From Bacillota bacterium (lineage in GTDB: Bacteria; Bacillota; Clostridia; Lachnospirales; Lachnospiraceae): 18,004 nucleotides of DNA. The notes below the pieces were generated by a model. That model was not told where the DNA came from and ran no database searches. It saw only the letters and a list, made by a program, of their open reading frames with translations. Below are positions 14,171 through 18,004 of this stretch, one piece after another (within the stretch, counting starts at the first letter, position 1; each line of letters opens with the position of its first letter). The position numbers and the translations under genes are program-made. Location of the stretch: positions 1 through 18,004 of the forward strand of contig JAEZTJ010000019.1 of NCBI GenBank assembly GCA_023421505.1, in the 5' to 3' direction.

Positions 14171-14905
14171 ATGGCGATTATTCATGTACAGCATTTAAGT
14201 AAAGCCTTTGGCAATCATGAAGTGTTAAAGGATATCGATTTCAGTATTGATAAAGGGGAGGTTGTATGTATCATAGGCTCCTCCGGCTCGGGTAAATCAA
14301 CCCTACTGCGCTGCTTAAATCTACTGGAGATTAAGACTGCTGGTAAGATCTTCTTCGGTGATGAAGAAATTGGTGGCTCTCAGAAAAAAATTAATGAATA
14401 TCGGTCAAGGGTAGGAATGGTATTTCAATCCTTTAATCTGTTCAATAACATGACAGTTCTGGAAAACTGCATGTCAGGCAGCAGGAAGGTACTTAAAAGA
14501 AGTAAAGAGGAAGCACATGCGATATCCATCCGATACTTAAAGAAGGTAGGTATGGCACCTTATATCAATGCTAAACCATCTCAGCTATCCGGTGGGCAGA
14601 AGCAGCGAGTTGCAATTGCCAGAGCTCTTACGATGGAACCGGAGGTGCTGCTATTCGATGAACCGACCAGTGCTTTGGATCCTGAGATGGTTGGTGAAGT
14701 GTTAAATGTCATTAAGGAACTCGCGAAGGAAGGATTAACTATGATTATTGTTACTCACGAGATGGCCTTTGCCAGAGATGTATCCACCAGAACTATATTT
14801 ATGGATCAGGGTCTTATTGCAGAAAGTGACACTTCGCTGAAATTATTTACTACACCGAAAAATCCAAGAACAAAAGAATTTTTAGCTAGATTTATGAACG
14901 GTTGA
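14171..14905 (+). CDS. Amino acid ABC transporter ATP-binding protein (GlnQ/HisP type)
   Basis: The 244-residue cytoplasmic ATPase that drives the importer. All motifs are intact: Walker A GSSGSGKST (36-44), Q-loop Q86 in VFQSFNLFNN, signature LSGGQKQRV (139-147), Walker B LLFDEP (160-165, D163, E164), D-loop SALD and switch H196 in VTHEM. Its length is typical. The AGGAGG (14158-14163) starts inside the permease stop codon and is 7 bases from ATG, so translation is probably coupled to the permease. Confidence 0.96.
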   Translation: MAIIHVQHLSKAFGNHEVLKDIDFSIDKGEVVCIIGSSGSGKSTLLRCLNLLEIKTAGKIFFGDEEIGGSQKKINEYRSRVGMVFQSFNLFNNMTVLENCMSGSRKVLKRSKEEAHAISIRYLKKVGMAPYINAKPSQLSGGQKQRVAIARALTMEPEVLLFDEPTSALDPEMVGEVLNVIKELAKEGLTMIIVTHEMAFARDVSTRTIFMDQGLIAESDTSLKLFTTPKNPRTKEFLARFMNG

Positions 14906-14923
14906 AAGGATAGGAGTAATACC

Positions 14924-14935
14924 ATGAAGGAGTGA
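14924..14935 (+). CDS. Three-codon mini-ORF (ATG AAG GAG TGA) over the regulator's ribosome binding site
   Basis: ATG 14924 has its own Shine-Dalgarno, AGGAG, at 14912-14916, 7 bases away. Its Lys and Glu codons are the AAGGAG used by the XRE-cupin gene, and its TGA ends 4 bases before that gene's TTG start. A ribosome on the mini-ORF would either block the regulator start or hand over to it. It could equally be a chance by-product of two consecutive Shine-Dalgarno sequences. Confidence 0.3.
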   Translation: MKE

Positions 14936-14939
14936 TTTA

Positions 14940-15491
14940 TTGGATTATATTAATAGGAATATTGCAGTTAACCTAAAGAAAATCCGCATCGCAAAAAATT
15001 TAAGTCTGGAGGAGATGGCGGAGCAATCCGGGGTAAGTAAAAGCATGTTGGCACAGATTGAGCGTGGCGAGGCAAATCCTTCGATTGGCTGTCTGGGAAA
15101 AATCATCAGCGGACTCCGGGTAGAACTGACGGAGCTTATCGAACCTCCCAGGCAGGAAACCTATTACATATCGAGGGAAGGAATCATCCCGACCAAGGAG
15201 GTAGAAGGGCAATATAGCATTTACACCTATTTCCCGTATGAAAAAGATAGGCAATTTGAGATCTATGGTATGGATATCTATCCGAAGGGGATTTATTACA
15301 GCGGTTCTCATGGTGAGAATACGGTGGAATATATCACAGTAGCCACTGGGACGCTGATTTTAAAAATCCGCAATAAAAAACATGTAATATTACAGGGTGA
15401 TGCCTTTCGTTTTGATTCGGATACTGAGCATTGGTACTGTAATGAAGGAAAGGATTTATTAAGACTTACTTCTATATTTTGTTTTAAATAA
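14940..15491 (+). CDS. XRE family regulator with C-terminal cupin domain
   Basis: A 183-residue cytoplasmic transcription factor. The N-terminal lambda-repressor-like HTH is at about residues 8-66 (NLKKIRIAKNLSLEEMAEQS, then GVSKSMLAQIERGEANPS); the C-terminal cupin sensor is at about 105-180 (SGSHGENTVEYITVATGTLI, then LQGDAFRFDSDTEHWYCNEG). PuuR-like members of this architecture control uptake and catabolism of polyamines and amino acids, which fits its place between the importer and an aminotransferase. The start is TTG, supported by AAGGAG 7 bases upstream, and no better in-frame start exists. The weak start codon, and the mini-ORF overlapping its ribosome binding site, would keep its level low. 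Candidate operator: the dyad at 12302-12324. Confidence 0.92.
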   Translation: MDYINRNIAVNLKKIRIAKNLSLEEMAEQSGVSKSMLAQIERGEANPSIGCLGKIISGLRVELTELIEPPRQETYYISREGIIPTKEVEGQYSIYTYFPYEKDRQFEIYGMDIYPKGIYYSGSHGENTVEYITVATGTLILKIRNKKHVILQGDAFRFDSDTEHWYCNEGKDLLRLTSIFCFK

Positions 15492-15511
15492 AATCGAAAG
15501 AAGGCCTGGAA

Positions 15512-16726
15512 ATGAAATTAAAGGACAAGGGATTAACAAAAGAAGAATTAAAAGACAAGGTTAAAAAATATATAATCGAAACCTATGAAAGATTTGACTT
15601 TGTTGCCGAAACAGCAAAGGACATGTATATATATGATGAAGAAGGTAACGGATATCTGGATTTTTATGCAGGAATTGCAGTAAACAGTACAGGAAACTGT
15701 AATGAGAAGGTAGTAGAGGCGGTGCAGGATCAGGTAGCAGATGTGATACATACCTTCAACTATCCTTATACGATACCTCAGGTTTTATTGGCAGAAAAAA
15801 TCTGTACCACCATCGGAATGGATAAAATCTTTTTCCAGAACTCTGGTACAGAAGCCAATGAAGCAATGATTAAAATGGCAAGAAAATACGGAGTTGAAAA
15901 ATATGGACCGGAGCGGTTTCAGATTGTTACGGCAAGGATGTCCTTCCACGGAAGAACCTTTGGTTCTATGAGTGCTACAGGACAGCCGGATAATGCCTGT
16001 CAGATTGGCTTCGGCAACATGACACCTGGCTTTGTCTATGCAGAATTCAATAATTTACAGTCCTTCGAGGAAGCAATTACAGAGAATACAATTGCAATTA
16101 TGCTGGAGCCTGTACAAGGGGAAGGCGGTGTACATCCGGCAACACAGGAATTCATGTCAGGAATTCGAAGGCTCTGTGATGAAAAGGGTATGCTATTACT
16201 TTTAGATGAGGTTCAGACCGGATGGTGTAGAACCGGTGCAGTAATGGCCTATATGAATTACGGAATTAATCCGGATATCGTATCCATGGCAAAAGCGATG
16301 GGTGGTGGAATGCCAATTGGTGCCATCTGTGCAAGAGAAGAAGTTGCAAAAGCATTTACACAGGGCTCACATGGAACAACCTACGGTGGACATCCGGTAT
16401 CCTGTGCTGCCTCCTTAGCTCAGATCACTGAGCTATTGGACAGAGACCTTGCAGGTAATGCGAAAGAGATGGGCAGCTATTTTATGAATAAATTAAACTC
16501 CCTTCCCCATGTAAAGGAAGTTAGAGGTCAGGGTCTTCTGGTAGGTGTGGAATTTGATGATACAATCAAAGGAATCGATGTAAAGCATGGTTGTGTTGAA
16601 CGAAAACTACTGATTACTTCGATTGGTGCGCATACCATCCGTATGGTTCCCCCCTTAATTGTAACGAAGGAAGACTGTGATAAAGCCTATGCAATTATAA
16701 AGGAAACAGTAGAAAGTCTGTCGTAA
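15512..16726 (+). CDS. Class III (omega-amino acid type) PLP-dependent aminotransferase
   Basis: A 404-residue fold-type I transaminase related to acetylornithine, GABA and other omega-aminotransferases. Seen: NSGTEANE (110-117, phosphate binding), SFHGRTFGSMSATG (144-157), EPVQGEGG (199-206), LLDEVQTGWCRTG (230-242, with the PLP-nitrogen aspartate D232) and Lys261 in SMAKAMGGGMPIGA, the Schiff-base lysine. All catalytic features are intact and the length is typical. It follows the regulator by 20 bp with a moderate ribosome binding site (GAAAGAAGG). Close resemblance to ArgD is visible, but there are no arginine-biosynthesis neighbours; beside an importer it more likely catabolises an imported amino acid or diamine. 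The substrate is not decidable from sequence. Confidence 0.94.
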   Translation: MKLKDKGLTKEELKDKVKKYIIETYERFDFVAETAKDMYIYDEEGNGYLDFYAGIAVNSTGNCNEKVVEAVQDQVADVIHTFNYPYTIPQVLLAEKICTTIGMDKIFFQNSGTEANEAMIKMARKYGVEKYGPERFQIVTARMSFHGRTFGSMSATGQPDNACQIGFGNMTPGFVYAEFNNLQSFEEAITENTIAIMLEPVQGEGGVHPATQEFMSGIRRLCDEKGMLLLLDEVQTGWCRTGAVMAYMNYGINPDIVSMAKAMGGGMPIGAICAREEVAKAFTQGSHGTTYGGHPVSCAASLAQITELLDRDLAGNAKEMGSYFMNKLNSLPHVKEVRGQGLLVGVEFDDTIKGIDVKHGCVERKLLITSIGAHTIRMVPPLIVTKEDCDKAYAIIKETVESLS

Positions 16727-16869
16727 GCTAAGACAGAAAAGGATAACCTGGCATACTATATAGGATTGACAATGACAAGTCTGTTTTATGGAAAAAATTG
16801 AATATGACAGTTGACAGCCCGGCATAAAGATAAGACCTAATATGTCTGCAGCTGTTTGTCAGTAGGCAT

Positions 16870-16898
16870 AGTAAGAGTTGTCTTACTCGTGAAGGAGG
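16870..16898 (+). promoter_or_regulatory. Small hairpin and ribosome binding site of the kinase-like gene
   Basis: AGTAAGA-GTTG-TCTTACT (16870-16887) is a 7-bp hairpin ending five bases before AAGGAGG (16892-16898), which is 6 bases from the ATG. The 178-bp gap before this gene also contains two TTGACA sequences (16766 and 16811), but neither has a -10 at acceptable spacing, and no terminator is seen after the aminotransferase. Confidence 0.4.
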
Positions 16899-16904
16899 TT
16901 ACAT

Positions 16905-17540
16905 ATGGATAATTTTGTGATAACAGTAGCCAGAGGTTTTGGAAGCGGAGGAAAAGAGATTGCTTCTAAATTAGCAGAGGATTTAAAAATAGCATGTTAT
17001 GAAAATAGAATTCTCACACTTGCTTCACAATTAAGTGGGCTGGATGAGGATCTGTTTAATGAAGTGAATGAAAAAATCAGAGGTAAGAAGTTTTCCGGAT
17101 TATTAAAGGGACTTCCGAGAACAATCCGGCCTAATCCCGTGGATGTTGATTTTGTTTCTGATGAAAGACTGTTCGAATTTCAAAGACAGATCATTTTGAA
17201 TCTTGCAGGCTCCGAGTCCTGTGTCATCGTAGGTAAGTGTGCAGATTATATCCTGAAGGATAACCCTAATGTAGTCAGTATTTATATTGAGGCACCCAGA
17301 GACTTCTGTGTAAAGCGTGTAATGAAAAAGATGAATGTGAGTGAGGAAACCGCTCATACCTCCATTACGAAAACGGATGAGTACCGGGCAGCCTATTATC
17401 AACACTATACCGGAGGTAATTATTGGACCAATCCGGTGAACTATGATTTAACCATAAACAGCAAGCGTGTGGGGATTGATAATTCTGTTACGCTGATTAA
17501 AGATTATCTTAAAATTAAGTTTCCAGAATTAGTTAAATAG
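16905..17540 (+). CDS. Cytidylate kinase-like family protein
   Basis: A 211-residue P-loop protein of the cytidylate-kinase-like family (the AAK/Cmk-like group common in Clostridia), distinct from canonical Cmk. Seen: N-terminal VITVARGFGSGGKEIASKLA (5-24), in which GSGGK replaces the usual GxxGxGK loop; the conserved VGKCADYIL (109-117); IYIEAPRDFCVKRVM (126-140); and the arginine/tyrosine lid region TDEYRAAYYQHYTGG (157-171). The family's substrate is not established. It lies 178 bp after the aminotransferase, so it may be the last gene of the cluster or separately expressed. No clear terminator follows. Confidence 0.85.
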   Translation: MDNFVITVARGFGSGGKEIASKLAEDLKIACYENRILTLASQLSGLDEDLFNEVNEKIRGKKFSGLLKGLPRTIRPNPVDVDFVSDERLFEFQRQIILNLAGSESCVIVGKCADYILKDNPNVVSIYIEAPRDFCVKRVMKKMNVSEETAHTSITKTDEYRAAYYQHYTGGNYWTNPVNYDLTINSKRVGIDNSVTLIKDYLKIKFPELVK

Positions 17541-17593
17541 AGTGCGTAAACTTGTGTAATCGAGATACAAAGCATTATACGCAGCCAATTAGT

Positions 17594-17620
17594 AAACTAT
17601 ATAGTTTCAAAACTATTATA
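17594..17620 (+). repeat. Partial extra copy of the repeat end
   Basis: AAACTATATAGTTTC (17594-17608) followed, after a gap relative to 5510-5541, by TATTATAA. It is a truncated third occurrence of the AAACTATATAGTTT palindrome, just outside the complete element at 17630. Confidence 0.6.
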
Positions 17621-17629
17621 AGATATACG

Positions 17630-17780
17630 TAGGTAATTGCGAAACTCAGTAATTGTAAGTATTGTATACACAGCATATACTATTCCGGAGCGGAAGTTAA
17701 GCTCATAGGAGCGTTGGAGCGAAGGAATAGTATATGTTGTGTATACAATTAATAAAACTATATAGTTTCGCAATTATCTA
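17630..17780. mobile_element. Palindromic MITE-like element with long hairpin
   Basis: Terminal 17-bp inverted repeats TAGGTAATTGCGAAACT (17630-17646) and AGTTTCGCAATTATCTA (17764-17780) match at 16 of 17 positions. Inside, 17661-17686 and 17724-17749 are 26-bp arms with a single mismatch (C to T, which still pairs as G-U in RNA), enclosing a 37-base loop. The element carries no ORF. The right part recurs at 5496-5531. This structure, about 150 bp with inverted ends, a coding-free body and dispersed deleted copies, is typical of non-autonomous miniature elements. No target duplication could be defined with confidence. Confidence 0.75.
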
Positions 17781-17861
17781 ATAAGATTACTATGAAACAA
17801 AACCTTTCGGGTAGCCAAAAAGGGCAGACTATCCCTATATCATTTTTTAGTGTTTTATAAA

Positions 17862-18004
17862 CTAAGCAGGTTCAGCTTCCATGGCAGTAGATCCTTGCCA
17901 ACCTAGTGATTTTAGCTTTTTTAAATAGGCATTGATTTTACGCTCTTTATTGAACTGATTATAGTAATTAGCACCCAAATCATGAAATGCAATGCCATCC
18001 CTTA
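17862..18004 (-). CDS. C-terminal end of a probable transposase (partial)
   Basis: A - strand frame enters from the window's right edge and stops at 17862. The visible 47 residues include FHDLGANYYNQFNKERKINA and, after it, YLKKLKSLGW. A 'DLG.DYY..-N.E+....L.K+L..LG' tail of this kind is found at the end of several insertion-sequence transposases; I am not certain which IS family. The N-terminal part and the catalytic residues lie outside the window. Between it and the MITE-like element is ~80 bp of DNA that may contain the IS end, but no terminal repeat can be defined. Confidence 0.6.
   Translation of the reverse strand, partial: RDGIAFHDLGANYYNQFNKERKINAYLKKLKSLGWQGSTAMEAEPA

Noticed and set aside
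15000..15311. 103-codon - strand ORF inside the XRE-cupin gene
   Set aside because: Antisense shadow of a well-supported gene.
16766..16843. Two TTGACA sequences as promoters of the kinase-like gene
   Set aside because: No acceptable -10 at 16-18 bp from either; the nearest TAATAT is 21 bp from the second.
1..18004. CRISPR array
   Set aside because: No regularly spaced direct repeats; the repeated sequences found are dispersed and palindromic.

Overview
The window looks like a low-GC Gram-positive anaerobe of the Clostridia, most likely a Lachnospiraceae relative. The reasons are the AT-rich intergenic DNA, strong AGGAGG-type ribosome binding sites, TTGACA/TATAAT promoters, and the set of MerR, TetR, MarR, DHA2 and SBP_bac_3 families. 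The lineage is inferred from character only; no search was run.

Layout. Positions 1-540 hold the 3' end of a 23S rRNA gene, then tRNA-Asn and tRNA-Cys, the latter with its own promoter and terminator; no 5S gene follows the 23S. Positions 540-6440 are a loosely packed accessory stretch on the + strand: a TetR regulator, a short-chain dehydrogenase with an extra C-terminal domain, a MerR/GyrI-type drug-sensing regulator, a Nudix hydrolase and an alpha/beta hydrolase. Between them lie long gaps with gene remnants, hairpins and repeats. Positions 6860-11800 are on the - strand: a secreted 5'-nucleotidase-like metallophosphoesterase, a DHA2 drug-efflux permease, and a MarR repressor that probably controls the permease and itself through matching palindromes.

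Positions 12379-17540 form a six-gene + strand cluster: lipoprotein, permease and ATPase of a polar amino acid ABC importer, an XRE-cupin regulator, a class III PLP aminotransferase and a cytidylate-kinase-like protein. It reads as an uptake-and-transamination module for an amino acid or diamine, controlled by its own cupin sensor; the substrate cannot be read from sequence. The window ends with a palindromic MITE-like element and the C-terminal end of a - strand gene that looks like a transposase.

The signals least explained by standard genes are (a) a 54-bp element present twice (1558-1611 and 5234-5287, 50/54 identical), whose four differences all avoid the two core stems it can form; (b) a palindromic element at 17630-17780 with a 5S-rRNA-like loop, and an internally deleted relative at 5473-5534; (c) a promoter-terminator unit at 12154-12233 with almost nothing between; and (d) several very short ORFs with good ribosome binding sites placed just ahead of genes or hairpins.
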